Shown in pieces: positions 1 to 11,252 of a stretch of DNA of 64,000 nt. The DNA comes from Brevibacterium aurantiacum (lineage in GTDB: Bacteria; Actinomycetota; Actinomycetes; Actinomycetales; Brevibacteriaceae): assembly GCF_900169065.1 (NCBI RefSeq), contig NZ_FXZB01000005.1, forward strand, positions 62,001-126,000. The letters are read 5' to 3'. The notes below the pieces were generated by a model that did not search any database, was not told where the DNA came from, and saw only the letters and a program-made list of their open reading frames with translations. Position 1 is the first letter of the stretch, and every line of letters starts with the position of its first letter. The position numbers and the translations under genes were made by a program.

Positions 1-2
1 AC

Positions 3-779
3 TCCACCACCACGGTTGCGGACAACCTCGACAAGGTCCGGGACTACACCAACAGGGCCGCCGAGGCTGGAGCCGAGTTCGTCGTCTTCCCCGAGGCCAC
101 GATGTCCGCCTTCGGGCCCGGCCTGCGCGATGTCGCCGAGGCGAACACCGAGTCGTGGCGGTCGGAGATGACCCAGCTGGCAGCCGAGGCCGGAATCACC
201 GTCATCGTCGGCGAGTTCGCGACCTCAGGTGAGAAGGTGATCAACCTGCTTGCCGTCTACACGCCAGAGGGTGAGCGCGAAGACTATGCGAAGATCCACC
301 TCTACGACGCCTTCGGGTTCAAAGAATCCGACACCGTCGTCCCCGGCGAAGACCCGGTCGTCATCGACCTCGCCGGTGAGAGCGTCGGACTGACCCTGTG
401 CTACGACATCCGCTTCCCGAAGCTGTACGCCGAGGTCAGCCGTCGTGGTGCCAAACTCGCCATCGTCTCCGCGTCCTGGGGCGCGGGGAAGGGCAAAGTC
501 GAACAATGGGAGACTCTGGCTCGTGCCCGGGCACTGGACTCCAATATGTTCGTTGCCGCCATCGGCCAGGCCGATCCCGAGGTCAGCGGTGTCGAAGTTC
601 CGCAGAAGGGACCGACCGGCGTCGGCCACAGTCTCGTCTCCGATCCCTTCGGTCACGTCATCACCTCACTGGACGGCCACGAGGCCCTCGAAGTCGTCGA
701 GGTTGACCTCGCCGTAGCTGACAAGGCCGCCGAGGCGATTCCGGTGCTGGCGAACGCGAAGCTCGGGTACCGAGGCTGA
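3..779 (+). CDS. Carbon-nitrogen hydrolase (nitrilase superfamily, Nit2/omega-amidase-like), 5' partial
   Basis: The gene is already open at the window start, so the N-terminus is missing. The frame reads through from base 3 to a TGA at 777-779. All three nitrilase catalytic residues are visible: Glu in FPEAT (codon 93-95), Lys in YAKIHLYD (codon 291-293) and Cys in LCYDIRFP (codon 399-401). That E-K-C triad defines carbon-nitrogen hydrolases, which cleave C-N bonds in amides or nitriles. The LCYDIRFP motif and the WGAGKGKVEQWETLARARA stretch look like the Nit2/omega-amidase branch, which deaminates alpha-keto-glutaramate or similar small amides in the cytosol; the exact substrate cannot be read from sequence. 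An ATG at 102 is internal to the domain and is not the true start. The next gene begins about 90 bases downstream behind its own promoter. Confidence 0.9.
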   Translation, partial: STTTVADNLDKVRDYTNRAAEAGAEFVVFPEATMSAFGPGLRDVAEANTESWRSEMTQLAAEAGITVIVGEFATSGEKVINLLAVYTPEGEREDYAKIHLYDAFGFKESDTVVPGEDPVVIDLAGESVGLTLCYDIRFPKLYAEVSRRGAKLAIVSASWGAGKGKVEQWETLARARALDSNMFVAAIGQADPEVSGVEVPQKGPTGVGHSLVSDPFGHVITSLDGHEALEVVEVDLAVADKAAEAIPVLANAKLGYRG

Positions 780-829
780 CTCAGGGGAGAGCTTGAGTCC
801 GGCTGAGAATGTGCCGTAAAACACAGTAG

Positions 830-862
830 TTGCACTTGAGGCAAAAATGCACCGAGTGCAAT
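830..862 (+). promoter_or_regulatory. TetR-type operator: three TGCAC/GTGCA half-sites
   Basis: TTGCACT (830-836) and AGTGCAA (855-861) form a perfect inverted repeat, and a second compact one, TGCAC-CGA-GTGCA, lies at 848-860. The half-sites bracket the predicted -35 and overlap the -10 of the regulator gene that follows, which is the classic place for autorepression by a TetR protein. Likely bound by the regulator starting at 872; binding itself is inference. Confidence 0.65.
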
Positions 863-865
863 AAT
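836..865 (+). promoter_or_regulatory. Promoter of the TetR-MFS operon (leaderless type)
   Basis: TTGAGG (836-841) and AATAAT (860-865) are separated by 18 bases, a good sigma70-like pair. The -10 ends exactly six bases before the ATG at 872, so transcription would start at or next to the start codon. No Shine-Dalgarno sequence is seen. The operator half-sites overlap both boxes. Confidence 0.55.
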
Positions 866-871
866 GTGAAT

Positions 872-3417
<2,546 letters not shown>

Positions 3418-3454
3418 GCATTCCCCTCGGCGAACGGGGTGCACAGTGACATGC

Positions 3455-3491
3455 TTTGGGCGCCGACAGAAGATCTGTCGGCGCCCAAAGT
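3455..3491. terminator. Bidirectional hairpin terminator between MFS and accE
   Basis: A perfect 17-bp inverted repeat (arms 3455-3471 and 3475-3491, loop AGA). It lies between two convergent genes, so it can end both transcripts. The outer bases CTTT/AAAG supply a short U-run in either direction. Confidence 0.85.
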
Positions 3492-3557
3492 GTGTCTGGC
3501 TGCTGAGCTCGCTGATCTGTCAACGTCCCAACGGCTCAGCGACTCAGCGTCCCGGTG

Positions 3558-3872
3558 TCAGCGACCCAGTGTCTGCGTCCACGCCTGGGGCAGTCGCCTG
3601 CGCACATTGCGACGTGGTGCGTTGAACCCGGCACGGTCATGCTTGGCCGTCTCCATCTGATCGAGGGCAGCAGCCTGATTGGCCGCGTAGGCAAGAGCCA
3701 CCTGGCGGATCGCGACGACGGCCGCCACCGCAGCGGCACTGGCCATGTCGTCGCTGACGGGCTCGCCGTCGTGTGCGTGCACCTGTGTCCGATCCTCGAA
3801 CGAGGTGGTTGCAACGTCCTCGAACGAGGTGGCTGCGGCATCGTCGACGGGCTGCGAAACGTCCTCACTCAT
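3558..3872 (-). CDS. Putative acyl-CoA carboxylase epsilon subunit (AccE-like)
   Basis: A 104-residue protein encoded directly after accD, the ATG overlapping the accD stop by four bases. Actinobacterial acyl-CoA carboxylases of the AccD5/PccB type often have a small epsilon subunit in this position that bridges the alpha and beta subunits. The sequence is poorly conserved: an acidic N-terminus with a duplicated TSFED motif, an Ala-rich helix (about residues 42-75) and a basic C-terminus with a Trp. I do not see the usual epsilon motif clearly, so the call rests mainly on size, position and coupling. A 24-bp tandem repeat in the gene makes the TSFED duplication. Confidence 0.6.
   Translation of the reverse strand: MSEDVSQPVDDAAATSFEDVATTSFEDRTQVHAHDGEPVSDDMASAAAVAAVVAIRQVALAYAANQAAALDQMETAKHDRAGFNAPRRNVRRRLPQAWTQTLGR
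3794..3841 (-). repeat. 24-bp tandem repeat (2 copies) inside accE
   Basis: Two adjacent 24-bp units (3794-3817 and 3818-3841) differ at a few bases and duplicate the TSFED segment of the accE product. The unit is a multiple of three, so the frame is kept. Confidence 0.8.
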
Positions 3873-5449
3873 AGTGGGATGTTACCGTGCTTGCGCGCTG
3901 GAGCGTCAACATGCTTGTTCTTCAGCGCCCGCAGCCCGCGCACGATCCGGTTCCGGGTTTCGCTCGGTTTGATGACCGCGTCGATGTAGCCCTCTTCGGC
4001 CGCCAGATACGGGTTGAGGAGGGCATCCTCGTAGTCCTGGATCAGTTCGTCACGCAGAGCATCGACGTCTTCGCCTGCCTCGCCGGCGGCCTTGAGCTTG
4101 CGCCGATAGACGATGTTGGCAGCCCCCTGGGCACCCATGACCGCGATCTGGGCGCTGGGCCAGGCAAGGTTGAGATCGGCGCCGAGCTGCTTCGAGCCCA
4201 TGACGCAGTATGCTCCGCCGTAGGCTTTGCGGGTGATGAGCGTGATCAGCGGAACCGTCGCCTCACCGTAGGCGTAGATGAGCTTGGCGCCGCGGCGGAT
4301 GATGCCGCTGAACTCCTGATCGGTGCCGGGCAGGAATCCGGGCACGTCGACGAAGGTGAGGATCGGAATGTTGAACGCATCGCAGAGGCGCACGAAGCGG
4401 GCGGCCTTCTCCGAGGCGTCGATGTCCAGGGTTCCCGCCAGCTGCATCGGTTGGTTCGCGATGACGCCGACGCTGACTCCCTCGACGCGTCCGAATCCGG
4501 TGACGACGTTCGGGGCGAAGAGTTCGGAGACCTGCAGGAACTCCGCATCGTCGAGGACCGTGGTGACGACATCGAGGATGTCATAGGGCTGAGACGGCGA
4601 ATCCGGCATCAGCGTATCCAGGGCCTCGTCCTCAGGTGCGACGCTCAGGTCCGATTCGAACTCGTCGGCATCGGCGGGGTCGAGGTTGTTCTGGGGCAGG
4701 AACGAGAGCAGGTCGCGCACATAGTTCAGTGCATCGTCTTCGTCGCTGGCCAGGTAGTGGGCATTGCCGGACACGGTGTTGTTCGTGCGGCCACCTCCCA
4801 GCTCCTCATGGCCGACCTCTTCGCCGGTGACGGTCTTGATGACGTCGGGGCCGGTGATGTACATGTGACTGGTCTGATCGACCATGATCGTGACGTCGGT
4901 CAGCGCGGGGGAGTACACGGCACCGCCGGCCGAGGGGCCCATGATGAGCGAGATCTGCGGGATCACGCCGGAGGAAGCCACATTGAGGCGGAAGATCTCT
5001 GCGAACAGGGCGATCGAGCCCACACCCTCCTGGATTCTGGCGCCGCCGGAGTCGTTGATGCCGATGATGGGGCAGCCCAGCTTGATGGCAAGCTTCTGGA
5101 CCTTGACGATCTTCCGACCATTCGCCTCGGCGAGGGAGCCGCCGAGGACGGTGAAGTCGTGAGCGAACACGGCCACGGTCCGGCCCTCGATCGTGCCCAG
5201 ACCGCACACGACACCGTCACCATCGGGGCGGTTGTTCTCCATCCCGAACTGGTGGTTGTGGTGGCGCGCAAACTCGTCGATCTCCTGGAACGAATCCTCG
5301 TCGAGGAGCGCTTCGATGCGTTCGCGAGCGGTCTGCTTGCCGCGTTTGTGCTGGTTCTCCACCGACTTCACATTGCCGGTGTGGGCCGCGTCCCGGCGCT
5401 GGACGAAAGCGTCGATGCGCTCGGCTGTTGTACGTGGGGTATCCGTCAT
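3869..5449 (-). CDS. accD: Acyl-CoA carboxylase carboxyltransferase (beta) subunit, propionyl/acetyl-CoA type
   Basis: A 526-residue carboxyltransferase subunit of a biotin-dependent acyl-CoA carboxylase. It moves the carboxyl group from carboxybiotin to propionyl-CoA or acetyl-CoA to give methylmalonyl- or malonyl-CoA for lipid synthesis. Seen in sequence: the N-terminal crotonase-type half with [12 protein letters not shown] and [15 protein letters not shown] oxyanion-hole glycines, and the C-terminal half with [12 protein letters not shown] and the [13 protein letters not shown] motif; this matches the PccB/AccD5 branch. The ATG at 5449 follows a -10-like TATTGT by six bases, so the nearby GGAGG (one base from the ATG) probably does not act as a ribosome site. 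An in-frame TTG at 5497 is the alternative. Divergent from birA, whose product biotinylates the partner alpha subunit. Confidence 0.95.
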   Translation of the reverse strand: MTDTPRTTAERIDAFVQRRDAAHTGNVKSVENQHKRGKQTARERIEALLDEDSFQEIDEFARHHNHQFGMENNRPDGDGVVCGLGTIEGRTVAVFAHDFTVLGGSLAEANGRKIVKVQKLAIKLGCPIIGINDSGGARIQEGVGSIALFAEIFRLNVASSGVIPQISLIMGPSAGGAVYSPALTDVTIMVDQTSHMYITGPDVIKTVTGEEVGHEELGGGRTNNTVSGNAHYLASDEDDALNYVRDLLSFLPQNNLDPADADEFESDLSVAPEDEALDTLMPDSPSQPYDILDVVTTVLDDAEFLQVSELFAPNVVTGFGRVEGVSVGVIANQPMQLAGTLDIDASEKAARFVRLCDAFNIPILTFVDVPGFLPGTDQEFSGIIRRGAKLIYAYGEATVPLITLITRKAYGGAYCVMGSKQLGADLNLAWPSAQIAVMGAQGAANIVYRRKLKAAGEAGEDVDALRDELIQDYEDALLNPYLAAEEGYIDAVIKPSETRNRIVRGLRALKNKHVDAPARKHGNIPL

Positions 5450-5455
5450 GCCTCC

Positions 5456-5461
5456 ACAATA
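5456..5461 (-). promoter_or_regulatory. Candidate -10 box of accD (leaderless)
   Basis: TATTGT on the minus strand ends six bases before the accD ATG. No good -35 is evident. The same spacing is repeated in front of many genes here. Confidence 0.45.
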
Positions 5462-5480
5462 ACGACGCAGGGTGCGATCA

Positions 5481-5510
5481 TTGTGCACTCTCGCCAAAAG
5501 AATCTAAAGT
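5481..5510 (+). promoter_or_regulatory. Candidate leaderless promoter of birA
   Basis: TTGTGC (5481-5486) and TAAAGT (5505-5510) are 18 bases apart, and the -10 ends six bases before the GTG at 5517. No Shine-Dalgarno sequence is present, which fits a leaderless message. Confidence 0.5.
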
Positions 5511-5516
5511 GGTCTG

Positions 5517-6491
5517 GTGAACAGCCAACACATTCCCTTCCTCGTCGATGTCGAATCACTGCGCCGCAAGGCCGCGGACCGTGGTTTCGATCTCCCTACT
5601 GTCATCTGGGACGACGTCTGTTCGTCGACGAACGACGAGTTGGCCTCACTGGTCCGCGGGCAGACGCAGCTTCGCGAGCACCCCACCGATCGCACTCGCC
5701 GTATCGCAGCATCCGACGGCATCGACCTCGCCGAGGTGCCCGCCCAGTTCTCCGTCTACGGCACCGATCATCAGAACGCCGGACACGGGCGCCTGGGCCG
5801 GACCTGGACCGTGCCCCCGCGTCGTTCGCTGACGTTTTCGATCCTGCTGGAGCCCGGTGCCGTCTTCGACTCCTGGGGATGGATTCCCCTGATCGCCGGT
5901 GAGGCAGTCAGATCTGCCATCGCCGAGGCGGGAGTGCCTGCCGTACTCAAGTGGCCCAACGATGTGCTCACCGAAGACGGAAAGAAACTGTGCGGGATCC
6001 TGGCCCGAGTCGAACCGGCGCCGAGCGGACCGCGAATCGTCTTGGGGATGGGGATCAACACCCGCCTGCAGTCAGATGATCTGCCACGTGAGAGCGCCAG
6101 TTCGATTGCCATCGAAACGGACACCGACGGTTCAGAAGTTGCTCATGAAGACTTGTTAATCTCAATCCTGAGCACACTGATTCCTGCCTACAGGGAGCTT
6201 GTCGAATATGACGATGATGATTTCAGCCGCAGCGCAGCCGGTGCCAAGGTGCGTGCGAACATGGTGACCCTCGGGACTCGGGTCAGAGTCGAACGCCCCG
6301 ACGGAAGCAACCTGTACGGCCGAGCCACCGGACTCGACTCCGGCGGCGATCTCATCATCGACAACGACATCAGTGTCAGCGCCGGCGACGTCCACCACCT
6401 GCGACCGGCCGCCGAGTCTGCTGACGAAGCTGAGCCAGCAGTGTCGAACGAGCCAACAGTGACGAACACGGAAGTCGAGGGCCACAGATGA
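5517..6491 (+). CDS. birA: Biotin--[acetyl-CoA-carboxylase] ligase
   Basis: A 324-residue biotin protein ligase that activates biotin with ATP and attaches it to the carrier lysine of biotin carboxylases. Seen: SSTNDELA, the ATP/biotin loop GHGRLGRTW, KWPNDVL with the following KLCGIL, and GMGINTRL; there is no N-terminal DNA-binding domain, so it is the enzyme-only class. Between STND and the GHGRLGR loop there is an extra ~20-residue charged insert relative to short family members. The C-terminus ends in an acidic tail beyond the usual SH3-like domain. The GTG start is supported by the leaderless promoter six bases upstream. It faces accD head to head and overlaps the cyclase gene by four bases (ATGA). 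Confidence 0.95.
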   Translation: MNSQHIPFLVDVESLRRKAADRGFDLPTVIWDDVCSSTNDELASLVRGQTQLREHPTDRTRRIAASDGIDLAEVPAQFSVYGTDHQNAGHGRLGRTWTVPPRRSLTFSILLEPGAVFDSWGWIPLIAGEAVRSAIAEAGVPAVLKWPNDVLTEDGKKLCGILARVEPAPSGPRIVLGMGINTRLQSDDLPRESASSIAIETDTDGSEVAHEDLLISILSTLIPAYRELVEYDDDDFSRSAAGAKVRANMVTLGTRVRVERPDGSNLYGRATGLDSGGDLIIDNDISVSAGDVHHLRPAAESADEAEPAVSNEPTVTNTEVEGHR

Positions 6492-8071
6492 CAGGTGTCT
6501 CGGACTTCACCGCCGAATTCAACATCGTCTCCGACGACGGTCAAGACCCAGTCGACGAGCAGCAAGGTCCTGTCGATGAGTCGCCGAACTCGGCCGACGC
6601 TCCACAGGCTTCGGCCGATGAACCTCAGGGTGTCGCAGATGAGTCCCACGGCTCCGGCCAGGAGAGTCACGACTCGGTCCAAGAGGTTCACAACTCAGCG
6701 TCATCGGGCATGAACTCGATACCAGTGGTCACGGAGGACCAGATCGACGATTCGTCCACCTCCAACGCACCTCCCGCGGCCACCCCATCCCCTTCGATGC
6801 CGGGAATCGAGCACGGTGATGACGACCTCCCGGCCACCTCGGTGACGGATTCCGTCCCCAGGGACGAGGACGGTTCCAGCGGTGAGACGGATTCGTCCGA
6901 GGCCTCGGGACAGCTGGATGAGAAGGCTCGCGGAGACTTCTTCGGAGGGCTGCATGAGGACCCGCGAACTGCGGCCCTGCAGATCGTCGGCGAAGGTGAC
7001 GAGGACGAAGACGAGACCGTCTACGAAACGCGCAGCGCGGCCGAACGCCTCGAGGAGATCCTCCTCGACGGCAAACGCGTGCTCGACCGGCGTGAAGCGG
7101 CGAAACTCGGGGGCATCTCCACGGTCTCTGCGCGCAAGATGTGGCGAGCATTGGGCATGTCCCAGACGGACGGCATAGAGAAGGCCTACACCGTCAGCGA
7201 CGCCCATGCGCTGCGCATGTGGGCCAAGCCTGTCGCCGACGGCCTCATTGATCAGTCCACTGCCCTGTCACTGGCCCGCGCGATCGGTCAGACCACGGAC
7301 CGTCTCGTCGTATGGCAGATGGAGACTCTCGTCGACTTCCTCACTGAGGAGGAGGGCCTGACCGATCCCGAGGCCAGACGCGACGCGCTGCAGCTCGTCG
7401 AGGACATGGTCGATCCTCTGCAGAAGATGCTGACGTATTCCTGGCGGCGCAACCTCGCCGAGGTGATGGGTCGCCTCAACGTCAACGTCTCCGATGGTCT
7501 GGCCATCGACAACAGGCAGGGTTGGTACGACTCGTCGATGCCGCTGGCACGTGCGGTCGGCTTCATCGACCTCGTCTCCTATACACGGCTGTCGCAGAAG
7601 ATGGAGCCCAGACAGTTGGCGAATCTGGTCCAGGAGTTCCAGGGCATGGCCTACAACATCGTCGCCACTGGTGGCGGTCGCGTCATCAAGACTGTCGGCG
7701 ATGAGGTGTTCTTCGCTGCCGAGACGCCCTTGGGCGGAGCGGAGATCGCGATGACCCTGATGGAACGCGTTACCGCTGCCCAGGATCTGCCGCAGGCCCG
7801 CGTCGGATTCGTCTGGGGCAGGGTCCTGTCTCGCCTGGGCGACATCTTCGGTTCCAGCGTCAATCTGGCTGCCCGGCTGACCGCGGTTGCCGATCCGGGA
7901 ACGATCTTCACCGATGAGGACACGGCTCGGGTGCTCTCCGCCTCGGATGCCTATGTGTTCGAGCGGCGCGAATCTCTGTCGCTCCAGGGGCTGGGGGAGA
8001 CCGGTATCGGCGAGATGAAGCGCGGTACGGCCGCCCAAATGCAGCTGGATCTCGACGACGACGACAACTGA
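6488..8071 (+). CDS. Class III adenylate/guanylate cyclase with Rv1264-like regulatory domain
   Basis: A 527-residue cytosolic nucleotide cyclase. Residues 1 to about 185 are acidic, Ser/Asp/Gln-rich and probably disordered. Residues about 190-335 resemble the helical autoinhibitory domain of the pH-sensing M. tuberculosis cyclase Rv1264. The catalytic domain follows: FIDLVSYT (about 359-366, first metal Asp), KTVGDEVFF (about 401-409, substrate Lys and second metal Asp), and FGSSVNLAARL (about 455-465) with the transition-state Asn and Arg. All key residues look intact, and the adenine-type Lys/Asp pair favours cAMP as product. No membrane segment is seen. Translation is coupled to birA by a four-base overlap. 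The stop codon lies in the first unit of an 18-bp tandem repeat. Confidence 0.9.
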   Translation: MTGVSDFTAEFNIVSDDGQDPVDEQQGPVDESPNSADAPQASADEPQGVADESHGSGQESHDSVQEVHNSASSGMNSIPVVTEDQIDDSSTSNAPPAATPSPSMPGIEHGDDDLPATSVTDSVPRDEDGSSGETDSSEASGQLDEKARGDFFGGLHEDPRTAALQIVGEGDEDEDETVYETRSAAERLEEILLDGKRVLDRREAAKLGGISTVSARKMWRALGMSQTDGIEKAYTVSDAHALRMWAKPVADGLIDQSTALSLARAIGQTTDRLVVWQMETLVDFLTEEEGLTDPEARRDALQLVEDMVDPLQKMLTYSWRRNLAEVMGRLNVNVSDGLAIDNRQGWYDSSMPLARAVGFIDLVSYTRLSQKMEPRQLANLVQEFQGMAYNIVATGGGRVIKTVGDEVFFAAETPLGGAEIAMTLMERVTAAQDLPQARVGFVWGRVLSRLGDIFGSSVNLAARLTAVADPGTIFTDEDTARVLSASDAYVFERRESLSLQGLGETGIGEMKRGTAAQMQLDLDDDDN

Positions 8072-8167
8072 GCCAGGCACTCCAACTGAGCCAGGCACTC
8101 CAACTGAGCCAGGCACTCCAACTGAGCCAGGCACTCCAACTGAGCCAGAGGCTCCAACTGAGCCAGG
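8066..8167 (+). repeat. 18-bp tandem repeat, about 5.7 copies, starting at the cyclase stop codon
   Basis: The unit AACTGAGCCAGGCACTCC occurs exactly at 8066-8083, 8084-8101, 8102-8119 and 8120-8137, then a variant at 8138-8155 and a partial copy to 8167. The first unit contains the cyclase TGA (8069-8071); because 18 is a multiple of three, the TGA recurs in the same frame in every unit. Shifted by one frame the array would encode repeats of TEPGTP. Confidence 0.95.
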
Positions 8168-8293
8168 TTCCGCGACGCATCACGCACCGGTTGGTCTACA
8201 CAGCACCGTTGGCTGCGCTGCGCACTGTTAGCCGTAAGGCATACAGTTGCAGTGGTTGTTTGTGCGAATACGGGTACCACGTGTGCAGTGATC

Positions 8294-8309
8294 TGTGATC
8301 ACAATCACT
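8294..8309. promoter_or_regulatory. CRP/GlxR-like palindromic site
   Basis: TGTGA-N6-TCACT at 8294-8309 matches nine of ten fixed positions of the CRP-type consensus TGTGA-N6-TCACA. It overlaps a perfect 10-bp palindrome TGTGATCACA (8294-8303). It lies between two convergent genes, away from any recognised promoter, so its role is uncertain. Confidence 0.3.
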
Positions 8310-8365
8310 ACTGACGACAGGGCAGCTTTTCTCGTCCGATATCTCGGAAAGCCCTGCCAGGTTCC

Positions 8366-11113
8366 TCAGAACAGTGCGGTGTCGTCATCGTCGTCGTCAT
8401 CATGGGAGACGATGACGGCGTCGTCGGAGTCGATCTTCGAGCGGGCGATCTCTTCCTTCGCCTCATCGAGATCCGGCCCGCCGTCGAGGTCGAGATCGAG
8501 TTCACCGAAGTTCGTCGCCAGGCCCTGAGTGCGCGTGGCAGCCGAGGACGATGAGCCCCCGCCGGAGGCCGCACCCCCGTCACCGGAAGCGTCAGTACCT
8601 GCCGCGCCTGAGTCACCTGCACCGGCTCCGCCGCCTGAAAGGGCCGCCTCGGCGTCACCGAGGCGGGGGACCGTCCCGATGACGTCGATCTTGGATTCCA
8701 GCGGCGAACCGGTGGCATCGCGCCTCGACATCTCGGCTGGCAGGGTCCTGGCCCCACCCGCCTGCGCAGCGGCCTGCGGAGAGTCGCCGACCCATGCCAG
8801 GGACAGCTCGGTCTCTCCCTTGAGGAACTTATGGGCACGCACACCCGAGGTCGCACGACCCTTGGTCGGATATTCGGAGAAGTCGCTGACCTTGATCGAT
8901 GACGAGGGTGCGCCGTAGAAGTTCTCGCCGCTGGCGACGGTGACCACGGCGAACGTGCCGATGTTGGTGTCGGCGTCGCCTTCCTCATCGGTCTTGGCCG
9001 CCTTGGGCGTCATTCCGAAGAAGAGGGCGCGCGCATCGGCGGCAACCTTCATACCTGCCACACCAGAGGCGTTCCAGCCTTGGGCTCTCAGCCCGGAGGC
9101 GTCGAAGGCCAGCAGCTGTGCGTTCGAGGTCACGAACACAGCCAGGGACTCATCGATGTCCTTCGGCTGGGCGACGCCGATGACGGAGTCCTTGCCCTTG
9201 AGCGTGATCGCTTCCCATTCGCTCTTGTTCGGCCGCGCGGCCACGGACACGCGTTTGACGACTCCGCCCGCGGTGCCGAGGACGAATTCACGATCGAGGT
9301 CGATGAGGCCGAGGACGGTTTCGTTCTTCTCCAGCGTCACGTAGTCGGCGATCTTGACGCCGCCGGCGACGTTGGGCCGGGTTGCGGCCGGGGGCAGGGC
9401 TGGCAGGTCGACGACATCGACCATGTGCAGACGACCGGTCGAGGTCACCGCACCGACCTTGCCCTGAGTCGTCGACACGATCTCCGAACGCAGCGCGTCG
9501 TGGCTCGAGCGCTTCCCGACCCTCTGCAGCGGTGAGGCATCGGCGGTCCGGGCGATCCGGCCCGATGTTGAGAGCAGGACTCGGCAGGGGGCGTCGGCGA
9601 TCTTGAGGTCTGCCTGCGCCTTCTTGCCCTTGGCAGAGAGCTCCTTCATCGAGCCTTCGATGAGGACCGTGCGCCGAGGTGAGCCGATGGCTTCCGCCGT
9701 CGCCTCGAGTTCGGTGGCGACGAGTTCACGCAGCTTGGCCTCATCGGCGAGCAGGTCTTCGAGGTAGGCGATCTTCTTGCGCAGTTCGTCGCGTTCGGCC
9801 TCGAGTTCGATCCGCGAGAACTTGGTCAGCCTGCGCAGCTGCAGGTCGAGGATGTAGGTGGCCTGGAGCTCCGAAAGTTCGAAGACGTCCATGAGGCGGG
9901 TGCGTGCCGTGGCCGCATCGTCGGAGGAGCGGATGAGCTGGATGACCTCGTCGATGTCGAGGATCGCAATGAGCAGACCTTCGACGAGGTGGAGGCGGTC
10001 CTTGGCCTTGCGCAGCTGGAACACCGTGCGGCGTCGGATGACGTCGATGCGGTGGGCGAGGTAGACGGTCAGCAGTTCGCGCAGACCCAGCGTCCGTGGC
10101 TGACCGTCGACGAGGCAGACATTGTTCATGCTGAACGATTCCTCGAGCGGGGTCTGCCGGTAGAGTTCGGCGAGGACAGCCTCCGGATTGAACCCGTTCT
10201 TGATGCCGATGACCAGGCGCATGCCGTTCTTGCGGTCCGAGTAGTCATCGATCGAGGCGATGCCGGTGAGCTTCTTCGCCCCGACGGCGTCCTTGACCTT
10301 GGACACGACCTTTTCGGGGCCGACGAGGTAGGGCAGCTCGGTGACGACGATGCCCTTGCGCCGGGCGTTGATGTTCTCGATTGAGACGGTGGCCCTGGTG
10401 CGGAACGTTCCTCGTCCGGTCTCATAGGCTTCGCGCACACCGTCGAGTCCGATGATCCGCCCGCCGGTGGGCAGATCAGGGCCGGGGATGAAGCGCATGA
10501 GCTCGGCAAGGCCGGCCTCCGGATTGCGGATCAGGTGGCAGCAGGCGGCGATGACCTCACCGGGATTGTGCGGGGCCATGTTCGTGGCCATGCCCACGGC
10601 GATTCCGGAGGTGCCGTTGATGAGCAGGTTCGGGAATGCGCTGGGCAGAACCTCGGGCTGAGTCAGAGTGTTGTCGTAGTTTCCGACGAAGTCGACGACA
10701 TCTTCGTCGAGGCCGGCGATCATCTGCATCGAGGCCGATGTCAGTCGGGCCTCTGTATAACGTGGGGCGGCTGGGCCGTCGTCGAGGGAACCGAAGTTTC
10801 CGTGGCCGTCGACGAGCGGAACGCGCATGATGAAGCTTTGGCTCAGGCGCACCAGGGCATCGTAGATTGCGGTGTCACCGTGAGGGTGGAGCTTGCCCAT
10901 GACATCGCCGACGATGCGGGAGGACTTCACATGGCCGCGCTCCGGGCGCAGACCCATGTCGCCCATCTGGTAGACGATGCGGCGTTGGACCGGCTTGAGG
11001 CCGTCACGTGCGTCGGGCAGTGCGCGGGAGTGGATGACCGAGACCGCATATTCGAGGAACGAACTCTCCATCTCCGACGAGACGTCGACATCGATGACTC
11101 TGCCTTCGGTCAT
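8366..11113 (-). CDS. DNA topoisomerase (ATP-hydrolysing) subunit A, ParC/GyrA family
   Basis: A 915-residue type IIA topoisomerase A subunit that cuts and rejoins both DNA strands with a partner ATPase subunit (not in this window). Seen: the winged-helix start with RALPDARDGLKPVQRRI, LHPHGDTAIYDAL and the catalytic Tyr (about residue 119) in APRYTEARL. A coiled coil (about 400-500) and a beta-pinwheel C-terminal domain follow. The canonical GyrA box QRRGGKG is not seen, so this is probably the second, ParC-like enzyme of actinobacteria rather than the main gyrase. The last ~100 residues are Ser/Gly/Ala-rich and end in a run of seven Asp. The ATG at 11113 is preceded by AAAGGAG at a good spacing; the upstream in-frame extension is not supported. 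Confidence 0.92.
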   Translation of the reverse strand: MTEGRVIDVDVSSEMESSFLEYAVSVIHSRALPDARDGLKPVQRRIVYQMGDMGLRPERGHVKSSRIVGDVMGKLHPHGDTAIYDALVRLSQSFIMRVPLVDGHGNFGSLDDGPAAPRYTEARLTSASMQMIAGLDEDVVDFVGNYDNTLTQPEVLPSAFPNLLINGTSGIAVGMATNMAPHNPGEVIAACCHLIRNPEAGLAELMRFIPGPDLPTGGRIIGLDGVREAYETGRGTFRTRATVSIENINARRKGIVVTELPYLVGPEKVVSKVKDAVGAKKLTGIASIDDYSDRKNGMRLVIGIKNGFNPEAVLAELYRQTPLEESFSMNNVCLVDGQPRTLGLRELLTVYLAHRIDVIRRRTVFQLRKAKDRLHLVEGLLIAILDIDEVIQLIRSSDDAATARTRLMDVFELSELQATYILDLQLRRLTKFSRIELEAERDELRKKIAYLEDLLADEAKLRELVATELEATAEAIGSPRRTVLIEGSMKELSAKGKKAQADLKIADAPCRVLLSTSGRIARTADASPLQRVGKRSSHDALRSEIVSTTQGKVGAVTSTGRLHMVDVVDLPALPPAATRPNVAGGVKIADYVTLEKNETVLGLIDLDREFVLGTAGGVVKRVSVAARPNKSEWEAITLKGKDSVIGVAQPKDIDESLAVFVTSNAQLLAFDASGLRAQGWNASGVAGMKVAADARALFFGMTPKAAKTDEEGDADTNIGTFAVVTVASGENFYGAPSSSIKVSDFSEYPTKGRATSGVRAHKFLKGETELSLAWVGDSPQAAAQAGGARTLPAEMSRRDATGSPLESKIDVIGTVPRLGDAEAALSGGGAGAGDSGAAGTDASGDGGAASGGGSSSSAATRTQGLATNFGELDLDLDGGPDLDEAKEEIARSKIDSDDAVIVSHDDDDDDDTALF

Positions 11114-11252
11114 GGAACTCCTTTGACTGGGACGCGCGAATGTTCTCCGGATGCTCTCCCGAGCGCCGAGTCGGTGCAGGCGCAACGGAGAGCACCCATT
11201 GATTCTAGCGTTCGATTAGAGTTCTATGGCCCAATCGGCCTCGGTCGAGGGT

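Noticed and set aside
3887..5902. 671-codon plus-strand open frame opposite accD
   Set aside because: It is the high-GC shadow of accD, whose product is clearly conserved; the antisense product has no recognisable domain and would also overlap birA.
7268..8134. Minus-strand frame beginning with GVPGSV repeats that look elastin-like
   Set aside because: The repeats are the reverse reading of the 18-bp tandem array and the rest is antisense to the cyclase.
8066..8167. Possible CRISPR array
   Set aside because: The 18-bp units are directly adjacent with no spacers, and no cas genes are present.
8294..8303. Perfect palindrome TGTGATCACA taken alone as a CRP site
   Set aside because: The half-sites have no spacer between them, unlike CRP sites; only the overlapping N6 version at 8294-8309 fits, and it is kept as a low-confidence site.
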